In this document: positions 7,614 through 16,558 of the stretch, in pieces
Position numbering within the stretch: position 1 is the first letter of the stretch
Layout of the letters: each line of letters begins with the position of its first letter
Assembly: GCF_003385455.1 (NCBI RefSeq)
Contig: NZ_QNUF01000025.1
Location: 1-64,000, forward strand
DNA from: Chryseobacterium rhizosphaerae
GTDB taxonomy: Bacteria > Bacteroidota > Bacteroidia > Flavobacteriales > Weeksellaceae
Length of the DNA stretch: 64,000 nucleotides
Direction: 5' to 3'
The notes under the pieces: generated by a model
What the model saw: only the letters and a program-made list of their open reading frames with translations
The model's database searches: none
Told to the model about the DNA's origin: nothing
Translations under genes and position numbers: made by a program

Positions 7614-8384
7614 TTATTCAGCAGATGACAGCTCAAGTTCATCGAAATCTTTAATTTCTGAAAGCCTGAGTACCTTTGGCATTGTAACTGATGTCCAGGT
7701 ACTTTCAAAAACTTCATCCCCACTCTCAGCATTTTCATTGGTATTTATTTTTGTCAGCTTCTTTTTTGTAGAAAAATTAATGCTGGTGGTACTGTTGACC
7801 GTAGGACCTGTATTCGAGCTATCCTCATATCCAATCAACTCAAAATCAGAATTCTGATATCTGAAAATATACTTCCAGTAGCCATATCTGCCATGAGCAT
7901 AATGGATATTTAAATTTCCTTTTTCAGCATATACCATCAGCTCCGGGGCATAATACACTCCTCCTTCTTCATTCTCTGATGAAAAGCAATTATTATTTTT
8001 TGAGGCTAATTCATACCCCTCTTTTGTTTTAAAGAGGACAATAATACCGCGGCGATTCCGATCCAGCTTTCCCCGGTGTTCATCAGTAATAATATTCTCT
8101 TTGTCAATTTTTTTTATGATGAGAATACAGTCTTCTACCCCATCTTTATTCAAATCTCCATAGGCTTTTTCAAAAACACTAAATCCTTTTGGCACAAATT
8201 CAGCAGGTTCTTTCCGGGTATCTGCAACAGGTATAGCCGGTGCCGGTTTTGTCACTGTAGCTTCCTGTTTATTTTTTTCCGAAACATTTTGTTTCTTACC
8301 AGACTCAGAACAGCCACAAATCACCATCGTTGCAATGATTAACAACCATTTATAATTAAAAAAATGAGGAATTATTGTATTCAT
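7614..8384 (-). CDS. Hypothetical lipoprotein with calcium-loop-like motif
   Basis: 256 aa. A hydrophobic segment followed by ICGCSES near residues 22-28 indicates a lipoprotein. A Lys/Ala/Pro-rich linker leads to GDLNKDGVEDCILII near residue 78, a DxNxDG loop like those of FG-GAP/VCBS proteins. The rest reads as a beta-rich domain (YAHGRYGYWKYIFRYQNSDFELIGYE). No enzyme motif is seen; the function is unknown. Confidence 0.7.
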   Translation of the reverse strand: MNTIIPHFFNYKWLLIIATMVICGCSESGKKQNVSEKNKQEATVTKPAPAIPVADTRKEPAEFVPKGFSVFEKAYGDLNKDGVEDCILIIKKIDKENIITDEHRGKLDRNRRGIIVLFKTKEGYELASKNNNCFSSENEEGGVYYAPELMVYAEKGNLNIHYAHGRYGYWKYIFRYQNSDFELIGYEDSSNTGPTVNSTTSINFSTKKKLTKINTNENAESGDEVFESTWTSVTMPKVLRLSEIKDFDELELSSAE

Positions 8385-8571
8385 AGTTTATGATTATCTG
8401 TTTTATTTTTTAATTTTTGCTTTGTGAATGCTTATTATGTTTTCATATGATTCAATATCCAATTGAAGAAAAATGGAGCATCCATACTTAACAAGAGCAT
8501 ATTTACAATTTTTTTGCTTTTCATCCTTCACATTTTTTGTAATTTAAACCCAATTAAATTCCTGAATCATA

Positions 8572-8991
8572 ATGAAAATAGCCCAGAAAGACAGTATTAC
8601 AGAAGAATATTATGAAGCTGTATCAGATTTACTGTATCAGCATAATCTGAAAAACACAGTCCATATTGACTCAATCAACAAGCCTTTAGAAATGATCATA
8701 CAGGACAATGAAAAAATTGCCGGCGGACTGTATGGACGTTCGATCTGGGGAACGCTTGAAATACACAAACTTGCAGTTTCTGAAGATTATAAAGGTCGGG
8801 GATTGGGTAAGCAACTGATAAAAGCTGCTATAGAAGAAGGTAAAGCCAGAAAATGCGACTATATTTCATTACAGACTTTTAGTTTCCAGGCTCCTGAATT
8901 TTATGAAAAACTGGGATTTGTAAGGATTGGGATTGAAACTGACTTTCCTAAGGGTTTTGAAAAGTACTACTACAGAAAAAGCTTGTTATAA
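8572..8991 (+). CDS. GNAT-family N-acetyltransferase
   Basis: 139 aa, a single GNAT domain. The acetyl-CoA pyrophosphate-binding motif is YKGRGLGKQLIKAA near residues 70-84, and the C-terminal FYEKLGFVRIG is the usual final strand region. The acceptor substrate cannot be predicted. It stands alone between a divergent lipoprotein gene and an NTF2-like gene. Confidence 0.85.
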   Translation: MKIAQKDSITEEYYEAVSDLLYQHNLKNTVHIDSINKPLEMIIQDNEKIAGGLYGRSIWGTLEIHKLAVSEDYKGRGLGKQLIKAAIEEGKARKCDYISLQTFSFQAPEFYEKLGFVRIGIETDFPKGFEKYYYRKSLL

Positions 8992-9036
8992 ATACTTTTG
9001 TGACGATAATCACAAAGTATATGCTCAACAATCCCT

Positions 9037-9044
9037 TAATTTTG
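9037..9044 (+). promoter_or_regulatory. -7 box (TAATTTTG) for NTF2-like gene
   Basis: A perfect TAnnTTTG match 22 bp before ATG 9066. It lies inside a longer frame that could start at GTG 9000 and so argues for the later start. Confidence 0.55.
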
Positions 9045-9065
9045 TCTTCAGAAAAACAAATAGGT

Positions 9066-9404
9066 ATGAACAATAAAACCAAAAATTTAGCAGAACGATT
9101 TATCCAGTATTTAAATGACGAAAATTTTGATGGAGCTGAAAACTGTCTTGACCCGGAATTTAAATTCAAAGGAGTATTGGGAAGCCGGGATAATGCTTCG
9201 GTGTACATCAAAGACATGAAGCAGATGAAGTTTAAATACAAGATTCTTCAGGCATTTATAGCCGGTGAAGATGTATGCTTCTGGTATCAGATCACTATGG
9301 GAGAAAAAACAATACTGGCATCAGGATGGTATGAGATCAAAGATGAAAAGATCCAGTCATTACAGGTTCTTTTTGATCCCAGACCATTATTAAATGATCA
9401 ATAA
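9066..9404 (+). CDS. NTF2-like/SnoaL-fold protein
   Basis: 112 aa from ATG 9066; an upstream GTG at 9000 is in frame but precedes the promoter box. The pattern of an N-terminal helix (AERFIQYLNDENFDGAENCL), a substrate pocket strand and a C-terminal sheet (GWYEIKDEKIQSLQVLFDPRP) fits the NTF2/SnoaL cone fold. Such proteins are small ligand-binding or isomerase-like units. The ligand is unknown. Other NTF2-like genes lie at 54086 and 54650. Confidence 0.7.
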   Translation: MNNKTKNLAERFIQYLNDENFDGAENCLDPEFKFKGVLGSRDNASVYIKDMKQMKFKYKILQAFIAGEDVCFWYQITMGEKTILASGWYEIKDEKIQSLQVLFDPRPLLNDQ

Positions 9405-9444
9405 CACAATCGGATTGCTCAGTGAACACTGCCTTTATACAAAG

Positions 9445-9470
9445 CATCTATACAGCTTATAGATGTTTTT
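9445..9470 (+). terminator. Rho-independent terminator
   Basis: CATCTATA (9445-9452) pairs with TATAGATG (9458-9465) and is followed by five T, downstream of the NTF2-like gene. Confidence 0.65.
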
Positions 9471-9542
9471 GTTGCGTCGGGAATCATCATCTATGCTTAT
9501 CTTTAGCCGTCAACAAACTCCGGAAAATAAGAGAAATTGAAA

Positions 9543-10493
9543 ATGAGACATTCCGACATTAAAGAATTGCGAAACGAACAGGATTTTAAAGATTTTTATT
9601 TGAATGATGCTCCTGTGTCATTTTGCGAAGAATGCAACAGTGTCAGCTATACCCACGGAAATGGTTTTCTGGAAATTGCCAAGCTGGAAGGTCTTAAAAA
9701 AGGGCAAAAAGCAATAGAAGGGAAACAGACCAGGCGAAAATTTTACAGCATTATCCTTCTTACCGAAGGAAAAATAGAAGAAACCATAGGGCATCAAACC
9801 TATCACTTCAAAGCAGGAACCTTATATTTTGTAAGTGAGAACCAGCTACATATTATCAATCGCTGGAGTGAAGATGTGAAAGGTGTTTTCTGTATGTTTG
9901 ACGCTGATTATTTTCTATTGTGTATCAAACATCAGATCAAACTCAATCAGTTTCCTTTTTTTCAGATGACCCGGAAACCTTTTATTGAACTTTCCGAACG
10001 TGAAACTGAAATGATGGAGCACCTGTTCTGGAAATTAAATAGTGAAAAATGTCAGAAAACAACTTTCAATGATGATCTTCTTACCAGGATGTTCCTGAAT
10101 ATCATCCTTCTGGAAGCAGAGCGGATTTATAATAAAAATACCGCTGAAGAACCTTTTTCATTATCAAGAAAAGACCAATTAACAGCCCGGTTTCAGTTAT
10201 TGGTGAATCAGCATTTTATAGAAAAAAAACAAGTGGCAGACTACGCTGATCTGCTGTATATACATCCCAATCATTTAAATGATACCATCAAGGAAGTCAC
10301 AGGATTTCCGGCAAGCCATTTTATACAAAAACAATTGATACAGGAAGCTAAATCACGCCTTCTCCAAACCAATGCTACGGTTTCTATGATTGCCATGGAT
10401 CTTAATTTTACCGACGATTCTTATTTCGGCCGTTTTTTCAAAAAACAAACCGGTGTGACCCCTCTTCAATATCGAAAAAACCATAAACATTAA
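9543..10493 (+). CDS. AraC-family transcriptional regulator with cupin sensor
   Basis: 316 aa from ATG 9543 (TTG 9537 is two codons earlier). The N-terminal half is an AraC-type cupin (YHFKAGTLYFVSENQLHIINRW). The C-terminal 100 residues carry two HTH units, VADYADLLYIHPNHLNDTIKEVTGF and VSMIAMDLNFTDDSYFGRFFKKQTG. It may act on the downstream genes: repeats with AraC-like 21-bp spacing precede the thioredoxin gene at 12468 (inference). The effector is unknown. Confidence 0.85.
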   Translation: MRHSDIKELRNEQDFKDFYLNDAPVSFCEECNSVSYTHGNGFLEIAKLEGLKKGQKAIEGKQTRRKFYSIILLTEGKIEETIGHQTYHFKAGTLYFVSENQLHIINRWSEDVKGVFCMFDADYFLLCIKHQIKLNQFPFFQMTRKPFIELSERETEMMEHLFWKLNSEKCQKTTFNDDLLTRMFLNIILLEAERIYNKNTAEEPFSLSRKDQLTARFQLLVNQHFIEKKQVADYADLLYIHPNHLNDTIKEVTGFPASHFIQKQLIQEAKSRLLQTNATVSMIAMDLNFTDDSYFGRFFKKQTGVTPLQYRKNHKH

Positions 10494-10616
10494 CACAGCT
10501 AAAAAACTGATTCTAACCCAATTGCTGAATGAAATCACATATCTTCTGAATTTCCAAAAATATAAATCATTAGCATACAGAAAGTTCAACTGTGAAAAAT
10601 TTATTTTAGATCCCAA

Positions 10617-11183
10617 ATGACAGAACATATTGAAAAAATCCGGGCCTTAATCTCCTCTTTTGATCAGGAAACTCTTGAAGCTCTTAGCAAAATAACGGTA
10701 GTTGAACAATTTAGAAAAGGGGAAGTGCTCCTGCATCAAGGGGAAATATGCCGAAAAAGCCGTCATATTATTCATGGTGTTGCCCGAAAATTTTTCTTTT
10801 CTGATAAAAAAGAGATAACAACGGAATTTTTCTTTAAAGATGATCTGGCGGTTTCTTTTAAAAGCTATATCCATCAAAAGCCAGGTAAAGAAATTATTGA
10901 ATGCCTGACAGATGTAACGGTAGAGACAGTAGATTATATTGCCTTTGAAACGGTAAAAAAACAGTTTCCACAATTAATGGAATATGATATTTTAATAACT
11001 GAACTGTATACAATATGGCTCGAAGACAGGCTTTTTGATTTTTATGCTTTAAGTGCTAAGGAAAGATATGAAAGTATCCTGAAAAAATCACCTGAATACT
11101 TTCATCACCTGAAGCTTACCCATATCGCATCTTATCTCGGAATTTCCCTGGAAACCTTAAGCAGAATCAGGGCTAAAATCTGA
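10617..11183 (+). CDS. Crp/Fnr-family transcriptional regulator
   Basis: 188 aa. An N-terminal cyclic-nucleotide-binding-like beta barrel (EVLLHQGEICRKSRHIIHGVARKFF) is followed by a connecting helix and a C-terminal winged HTH (LKLTHIASYLGISLETLSRI). No Fnr-type cysteine cluster is present. In Bacteroidetes, members of this form commonly sit beside genes for small-molecule detoxification. It precedes the DUF418, thioredoxin and DUF2938 genes. Confidence 0.85.
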   Translation: MTEHIEKIRALISSFDQETLEALSKITVVEQFRKGEVLLHQGEICRKSRHIIHGVARKFFFSDKKEITTEFFFKDDLAVSFKSYIHQKPGKEIIECLTDVTVETVDYIAFETVKKQFPQLMEYDILITELYTIWLEDRLFDFYALSAKERYESILKKSPEYFHHLKLTHIASYLGISLETLSRIRAKI

Positions 11184-11284
11184 TACTACTCTGTAAGCTT
11201 ACTACCGGTTCAGTTTATTATTTGACTTTTATCAAAGGAATGCCCGTTCATATTCATGATTTTTGCCACAAATGATCATGTAAT

Positions 11285-12364
11285 ATGAAAAAAAGAATTA
11301 TCGGGTTCGATCTTGCAAGGGCTTATGCCATTTTTGGAATGTTTATCGTAAATTTCAATATGGTATTTGGAAATCATGATGATACCTCATTACCCGGGAA
11401 GCTTCTGGTGCTTTTCAGTGGACATTCAAGTACTGTTTTTGTGATACTTGCCGGTATGGGGGTTGCCCTGATGACCAACCGGATTCAGGATTATACTTAT
11501 GAAGACCGGAAGAAGCTCCGCAAAACTATTCTTAAAAGAGCCCTTTTCCTCTTTATCTTTGGAATGTTATTTTACCAATGGTGGCCTGCAGACATTCTGC
11601 ATCTTTATGGAGGGTATATGAGCATAGGAGCCATGCTGATATTCATGGATAAAAAATATTATCTGATTGCCGCAGCCATAGCTATTGCTATTTTTCACCT
11701 GCTATTGTTACTCATTCCTTTTGAAACCGGATGGAATTTTGAAACATTGGAGTATACTGATTTCCGGACTGTTTCCGGTTTTTTACGAAATACCTTCTAC
11801 AACGGATGGAATCCTATTTTCCCATGGTTTGCTTATTTTGCCGTTGGTCTTTACCTCGGAAGACTGGACTGGAGCCTGAAACAAACCCAACAAAAAATGT
11901 TTGGTATCGGTTTGGCGGTATACATTGGTATAGAGGGATTCCGGTATGCCAGTACTTTTATGAATCTGAGTGCCGAAACACGTGAATTCATCAATGCTGA
12001 TTATATTCCTCCGGTACTGCCTTTTATTCTCAATACCATGAGTTTCGGAATGATGCTTATTGCAGGTTTCATGTTTGTAAGCCAGTATATCTCTGAAAAA
12101 ACATGGGCCCAGGATCTTGCGAGAACCGGTCAGATGACATTGACTCATTACGTATCTCATCTCAGTATAGGCCTCGTATTGTTTGCTTTATTTCAGGAGA
12201 ACGGCTATACAGGAATAATGACAGCCAAAAAACCACTGTCACCTGTTTACATTTTACTCTACTCTGTTATTTTCTTTGTTGTAAGTGTTTATTTCAGTAA
12301 ACTTTGGGGCAGAAAATACAAGCAGGGGCCTCTGGAAATGCTCATGAGGAAAATAACCGGTTAA
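11285..12364 (+). CDS. DUF418 integral membrane protein
   Basis: 359 aa with about nine or ten hydrophobic segments. The start MKKRIIGFDLARAYAIFGMFIVN is the classic opening of DUF418/heparan-acetyltransferase-like proteins, and GQMTLTHYVSHL near residue 280 is the C-terminal DUF418 signature. The family is related to acyltransferase membrane proteins, but the substrate is not known. A Crp/Fnr gene lies 100 bp upstream. Confidence 0.85.
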   Translation: MKKRIIGFDLARAYAIFGMFIVNFNMVFGNHDDTSLPGKLLVLFSGHSSTVFVILAGMGVALMTNRIQDYTYEDRKKLRKTILKRALFLFIFGMLFYQWWPADILHLYGGYMSIGAMLIFMDKKYYLIAAAIAIAIFHLLLLLIPFETGWNFETLEYTDFRTVSGFLRNTFYNGWNPIFPWFAYFAVGLYLGRLDWSLKQTQQKMFGIGLAVYIGIEGFRYASTFMNLSAETREFINADYIPPVLPFILNTMSFGMMLIAGFMFVSQYISEKTWAQDLARTGQMTLTHYVSHLSIGLVLFALFQENGYTGIMTAKKPLSPVYILLYSVIFFVVSVYFSKLWGRKYKQGPLEMLMRKITG

Positions 12365-12384
12365 TTCACCAGCCGGATCATCTT

Positions 12385-12447
12385 TGATTTGTGCCATTTT
12401 CACCCTGATTTGTGTCAGCTGAACGGCCTGCAACTTCTCTAATTTTG
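12385..12447 (+). promoter_or_regulatory. 12-bp direct repeats plus -7 box before thioredoxin gene
   Basis: TGATTTGTGCCA (12385-12396) and TGATTTGTGTCA (12406-12417) differ at one base and start exactly 21 bp apart, two helical turns, as in AraC-type half-site pairs. A perfect -7 box TAATTTTG follows at 12440-12447. The position suits an activator bound just upstream of the polymerase. Confidence 0.6.
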
Positions 12448-12467
12448 TTCTTATAAATTTTATAACA

Positions 12468-12767
12468 ATGATACAGAGAAATCAGAACGTACAGGAAATT
12501 GATTCATTAATGCTATTTCAGTTTTATGCTGAATGGTGTGCTCCGTGCAAAGTCATGATGCCGGTAGTCAATACTTTAAAAGTAAAACTGGAAGACTGGC
12601 TGAATGTGCATCAGGTAGATGTGGATCAACAGCAGGAACTTGCAGTGAAGTATGGAATCAGATCTGTCCCTACTTTTGTGGTTTTAAAAAACAACACAGA
12701 GGTTTGGCGCAGCTCAGGAGTTCTTTCGGAAGATGCTTTAGAACAGAAACTGATCAGTTTAAAATAA
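12468..12767 (+). CDS. Thioredoxin-family protein
   Basis: 99 aa, a single thioredoxin fold. The active site WCAPCK is at residues 23-28 and the cis-proline motif RSVPTF is near residue 64. It lacks a signal peptide and so acts in the cytoplasm as a disulfide reductant or a small thiol regulator. The next gene starts 9 bp downstream, forming a two-gene operon with DUF2938. Confidence 0.9.
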   Translation: MIQRNQNVQEIDSLMLFQFYAEWCAPCKVMMPVVNTLKVKLEDWLNVHQVDVDQQQELAVKYGIRSVPTFVVLKNNTEVWRSSGVLSEDALEQKLISLK

Positions 12768-12776
12768 CAAGTCAAA

Positions 12777-13265
12777 ATGAATATGTTAATAAATGCCGTG
12801 TTACTCGGCTTAGGAGCAACTGCTTTTATGGATCTATTCGCCCTTATTATCAAAAAACTGTGGAATATTCCTTCCTTAGATTACCGGATTGTTGGGCGAT
12901 GGATTGGGCATTTTAAAAATGGAATATTCAGTCATCCCAATATTATCCAGGCCTCTCCTATTCGTAATGAAAAAGCGATTGGCTGGGTGGCTCATTATTC
13001 TATAGGGATTATGTTTGCATATGTTCTTCTTTTGATCTGGGGTGAAAACTGGCTGATACAGCCTCGTCTTTTCCCAGCTATTGCTATTGGCCTTGTTACC
13101 ACGTTAGCACCCTGGCTGATGATGCAGCCGGCATTTGGCTTTGGGATTGCCGCTTCCAAGCTTCCTAATTCTTCTATGGCCAGGCTACGGAGTATACAGG
13201 TACATTTAGTTTATGGAATTGGGCTATATCTGTCAGGACTATTTATTTCAATCCTTTCTACATAG
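12777..13265 (+). CDS. DUF2938 membrane protein
   Basis: 162 aa with four hydrophobic segments. Recognisable pieces are GATAFMDLFALIIKKLWNIP at the start, WVAHYSIGIMFAYVLL in the middle and APWLMMQPAFGFGIAASKLPN, all typical of DUF2938. Function of the family is not established. It follows the thioredoxin gene by 9 bp and ends before a terminator at 13297. Confidence 0.8.
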   Translation: MNMLINAVLLGLGATAFMDLFALIIKKLWNIPSLDYRIVGRWIGHFKNGIFSHPNIIQASPIRNEKAIGWVAHYSIGIMFAYVLLLIWGENWLIQPRLFPAIAIGLVTTLAPWLMMQPAFGFGIAASKLPNSSMARLRSIQVHLVYGIGLYLSGLFISILST

Positions 13266-13296
13266 ACTGTAAAGACATTGGTTTTATATATTTCAT

Positions 13297-13327
13297 GAAC
13301 CGGAGCCAATGCTCTGGTTCATTTTTT
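13297..13327 (+). terminator. Rho-independent terminator
   Basis: GAACCGGAGC (13297-13306) pairs with GCTCTGGTTC (13311-13320), followed by ATTTTTTG, between convergent genes. Confidence 0.8.
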
Positions 13328-13377
13328 GTGAGTACAAAGGAACAGAAGCTGAGATCATCATACTCCATTTTATCTTT

Positions 13378-13938
13378 TTATATCCAACCTACCTTTTCTC
13401 TCCATAATGTATATTCTTTTTCTCTGGCATCCATTTCAGGAATATCTTCAGAGGCGGGAATCCGGTTGATATCTTCCAGGGATAATGGTGGCAGGCTTAC
13501 TTTGATTCGTTCTTCATTGATATTCTCTTTGTTTTCTACAGGATATAGTCTTCTTTCAGGAATAAGCTGGGTTCCATATTTTTGGGGTTTACTTTGAAAC
13601 ACCTGAATCCGGTCGTATAAGTATGCTTTATTTTTGGGATTGATGTCATTACTATTCTCATCCATCATGATATAGCATTCTTTCATAAATGCAGGCTCTC
13701 CTATAGAATGTTGGATAATCAGCCAGGCAGCATCACTTGCTTCTTCTCCTACTTTTGAAATCGTTGGAAAACCAATTTCTTTAATAATTTCTCTAAGCCG
13801 CTTTGCATGGGTTTGATGAACAGCTTCCATTTCAGGGTGATACCCTCCGGACAGTTCTCCTTTGGCCGCCAGCCTTTCCCTTACGGACAAATCATGATTG
13901 GCAAGTTCTATGAGTTCTTTTGAGAATTGATACTCCAT
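13378..13938 (-). CDS. DUF6624-family cytoplasmic protein
   Basis: 186 aa, no signal peptide. It shares the pattern AWLIIQHSIGEP, KAYLYDRIQVFQ and QKYGTQLIPE with the lipoprotein at 4511-5161, which I read as DUF6624. The C-terminal YTLWREKVGWI extension is extra. Only three bases separate it from the stop of the GNAT gene upstream (13942), so both are likely cotranscribed. The biochemical role is unknown. Confidence 0.75.
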   Translation of the reverse strand: MEYQFSKELIELANHDLSVRERLAAKGELSGGYHPEMEAVHQTHAKRLREIIKEIGFPTISKVGEEASDAAWLIIQHSIGEPAFMKECYIMMDENSNDINPKNKAYLYDRIQVFQSKPQKYGTQLIPERRLYPVENKENINEERIKVSLPPLSLEDINRIPASEDIPEMDAREKEYTLWREKVGWI

Positions 13939-13941
13939 TAT

Positions 13942-14367
13942 TTAAAGTTTTTTGATCAGATATTTAGGTGATTCTGTATAGCCTTGCCTGTAATAAAACT
14001 GATGTGCTTTTTCTCTATTGACATTACAATGCACCTCTATTCTATCGCAGCTTTGCTCACGGGCCACTTTTTCACAGTATTCTTCCAGAAGCTTTCCGAT
14101 TCCTGAACTTCTGTAGTTTTCATCTACTGAAAAATAACTGATCCTTGCAAAATCTCCCTGAAGAGCAATCTGCGGAATAATATGAACAGAAATAAAAGCA
14201 ACAACCCTACCGTCTGAGTTCTCTGCAACGGCAAGATATTCGTTAGGGTCACGTAAAAGTTTTTTTATTTTTTGGGAAAGAAATTTTCCTGTATCAGGGT
14301 ATCCCAACTGATCCAGCAATGCTATAACAAATTCCTGATCTTCTTCTTTCATTCTTCTGATATTCAT
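13942..14367 (-). CDS. GNAT-family N-acetyltransferase
   Basis: 141 aa GNAT domain. The acetyl-CoA motif is NYRSSGIGKLLEEYCE near residues 89-104; strand beta-4 includes YFSVDENY and the C-terminus HQFYYRQGYTESP. The substrate cannot be predicted. It is followed by the DUF6624 gene after three bases. Confidence 0.85.
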   Translation of the reverse strand: MNIRRMKEEDQEFVIALLDQLGYPDTGKFLSQKIKKLLRDPNEYLAVAENSDGRVVAFISVHIIPQIALQGDFARISYFSVDENYRSSGIGKLLEEYCEKVAREQSCDRIEVHCNVNREKAHQFYYRQGYTESPKYLIKKL

Positions 14368-14423
14368 AGCGTTATTATTTTAAAAGGAAACTCAATGACC
14401 TGATCAAGTTACAAAATAATAGT

Positions 14424-15002
14424 CTACGAAACCGCTGAATCAGAATTATCTGCCCCAATTTTTTCAAGAATAAACTGAAGTCTCCGCTGTAGCGTATCTT
14501 TAGGAACCTCTATTACATGGTATCCAAATTCCAGATAAGTTTCTTTTATACAATCAAAGGTAAGTACTGCTTCTTCCGGGGTCTGCTTCCTTTCCGGATC
14601 GTTCTCATAAATCTCATGCCAGGGTGGAAGAATAAAAACATTTTTATGATAAGCCATTGCTCCGGCTTGTGTTTTCATCTCCTCCGGAACACGAATATTT
14701 TCTGTTTTGAGATAACCGATTGTATCTAATATTCCCCGGTCAAAGAAAGCCGTTTTCAAATCAGGAATCCGGCTTATTTTCTGATAGGCTGCTGCAGAAG
14801 CTTCAAACATCAGCTTTGCAAAAAGAATTTTGTTTATCCAGGGTAATCCTTCACCATTCAGACTAAGCTGCTCTTTAATAATTCTCCGCCCCTCTTCAGG
14901 GACGGTTATAAAACCTTTCCTGCCCAGCTCGTCAAGCAATGTGGTTTTGCCTGATCCCGGACCTCCGGTAATAACATATAATATTGGAGTTTCTTTTTCC
15001 AT
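14424..15002 (-). CDS. P-loop NTPase (AAA_28-like)
   Basis: 192 aa. The Walker A motif GGPGSGKTTLL lies at residues 13-23. FPEEGRR-like text (VPEEGRRIIKEQ) and FFDRGILDTIGYL follow, as in small single-domain ATPases related to NadR or thymidylate-kinase-like proteins. No second domain is present. It may phosphorylate a small molecule; the substrate is unknown. It lies 57 bp from the GNAT gene on the same strand. Confidence 0.75.
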   Translation of the reverse strand: MEKETPILYVITGGPGSGKTTLLDELGRKGFITVPEEGRRIIKEQLSLNGEGLPWINKILFAKLMFEASAAAYQKISRIPDLKTAFFDRGILDTIGYLKTENIRVPEEMKTQAGAMAYHKNVFILPPWHEIYENDPERKQTPEEAVLTFDCIKETYLEFGYHVIEVPKDTLQRRLQFILEKIGADNSDSAVS

Positions 15003-15058
15003 TTTTATTTCATAGGGTTAATGATTGGAATACATTTCCATATGAAACGGAAATGCAG

Positions 15059-16054
15059 TTATGTATTATTTTTAATAATGCTTTGATAGGTATTGATCCG
15101 GTCTTCTTCCCGGTACATATTGCTTAGAACCAGAATATCATCCGTACCGTATTGTTCTGCAATATGTTCTAATCTTACTGACACCGACTGAGGCGTCTCT
15201 ATTATCATCCGATCTAAGATACTGAAAAACTCTTTCTCATCCTGAGTCCCCAATACTTTTTGTTCTACCATTTCAGGCGGAAAAAGGGCCTCCGGACTGA
15301 CCAGCTGTCTTGACTGTAAAAACTGATAAGCCATTCCATATGCATTACGTCTGGCTTTTTCTATAGTTTCTGCCACCGAGACAGCTACTGCCACCTGCAA
15401 TGAAGAGCTGGAAGTATACTGGGTGAGATCAAATTGCTGAAGATAGGCCTCCGTATTTTCTGTTCCATTTTCACTGTTCATAAAGGCAGCAAAAGAATAT
15501 CCTATTCCGTGTTTTGCAGCTTCACTGGCTGATGTTATACCGGAACCCAGCCAAAAAATTTCAGGAAGCTGCTCCAGATGCGTAGGTTGTGCAATAAGAT
15601 TTTCATAAACTCCTTTTTCTTCTTTGAGAAACCGGATAATCTCCTCAAGCTTCGTTTCCATACTGGATAAAACTACAGGCTTATGATTATTTAAGGCCAT
15701 TACTGCATCTTTCAGCCCTCCGGGAGCTTTTCCCAATCCGAGGATAAAGCGTCCCGGATATATACTTCCCAGCAGTTTCGTCCATTCTGCTATTTTATAA
15801 GCCGAATAGTTTCTCATCATAATTCCGGCTGTTCCTACTTTTATCCGTTTTGTTTTACTCAGAATAATAGCCGCTAAAAGTTCGGGACTTGAGCTGCCAT
15901 ATGCTTCTACACCGTGATGCTCAGCATACATTAGACTATGGAAGCCGGTTTCTTCGGCCATTAAGGCGAGATTAATACTGTGAGTCAATGCCGATAATGC
16001 ATTACCACTCATGGAGGTAGGTGACTGATCTAATATCCCCAGTTTTAATTTCAT
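15059..16054 (-). CDS. Luciferase-like (LLM class) flavin monooxygenase
   Basis: 331 aa, full length for the family. The start LGILDQSPTSMSG and the segments SLMYAEHHGVEAYGSSSPELL and PGRFILGLGKAPGG are typical of the group-1 luciferase-like oxidoreductases often labelled MsnO8. They use reduced flavin and oxygen. Neighbouring HxlR regulator and MFS pump genes suggest a small stress or detoxification cluster. Confidence 0.85.
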   Translation of the reverse strand: MKLKLGILDQSPTSMSGNALSALTHSINLALMAEETGFHSLMYAEHHGVEAYGSSSPELLAAIILSKTKRIKVGTAGIMMRNYSAYKIAEWTKLLGSIYPGRFILGLGKAPGGLKDAVMALNNHKPVVLSSMETKLEEIIRFLKEEKGVYENLIAQPTHLEQLPEIFWLGSGITSASEAAKHGIGYSFAAFMNSENGTENTEAYLQQFDLTQYTSSSSLQVAVAVSVAETIEKARRNAYGMAYQFLQSRQLVSPEALFPPEMVEQKVLGTQDEKEFFSILDRMIIETPQSVSVRLEHIAEQYGTDDILVLSNMYREEDRINTYQSIIKNNT

Positions 16055-16131
16055 ACTCTTGAATCAGATTTTGAACTATTCATGTGAAGATAGTAAAAAA
16101 GGAAGTTTGGTGTATGTACTGAGTTTTAAAA

Positions 16132-16536
16132 TTATGTACCGGGTATGCTGTCTTTCTCACTGAGACTCTTTTCTTCTTTAGGAGGAAAGGTTATTCCTTC
16201 CTCTTTGATAAGATCATATCCAAACATCATAATGGTTTCGATAACAGGAATCGCTTTCTTTCCTTTTTCTGTAAGGCTGTACTCTACCTTTGGAGGAACT
16301 ACCGGAAATACTTCACGATGAATCATATCTTTAGCTTCCAGCTCCCGAAGCTGACTGGTCAGCATCTTATCCGTGATATGCGGAATATCTTTTTTAAGCT
16401 CACTGAAACGAAGTGGTTTTTCCTGCAACCTCCATAAAATGGGCATTTTCCAGGTTCCTCCAATGTGGCTTAATCCAAACTCAATAGGTGTATAATACAG
16501 TCTTTTATCATGAAAAAATTCTGGCATAATAATCAT
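16132..16536 (-). CDS. HxlR-family winged-helix regulator
   Basis: 134 aa from ATG 16536 (ATG 16527, giving MPEFF, is equally possible). The core LSHIGGTWKMPILWRLQEKPLRFSELKKDI and ISQ-like ITDKMLTSQLRELE is diagnostic of HxlR proteins, often redox or electrophile sensors. The cysteine used by many sensing members is absent here. It is divergent from the MFS gene, with direct repeats in the shared 96-bp gap. Confidence 0.85.
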   Translation of the reverse strand: MIIMPEFFHDKRLYYTPIEFGLSHIGGTWKMPILWRLQEKPLRFSELKKDIPHITDKMLTSQLRELEAKDMIHREVFPVVPPKVEYSLTEKGKKAIPVIETIMMFGYDLIKEEGITFPPKEEKSLSEKDSIPGT

Positions 16537-16558
16537 TTTTTACAGATCCCCCTTTCAT

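Noticed and set aside
12533..12916. 127-codon frame over the thioredoxin and DUF2938 genes
   Set aside because: It is an alternative frame of two genes with clear family motifs; its own protein has none.
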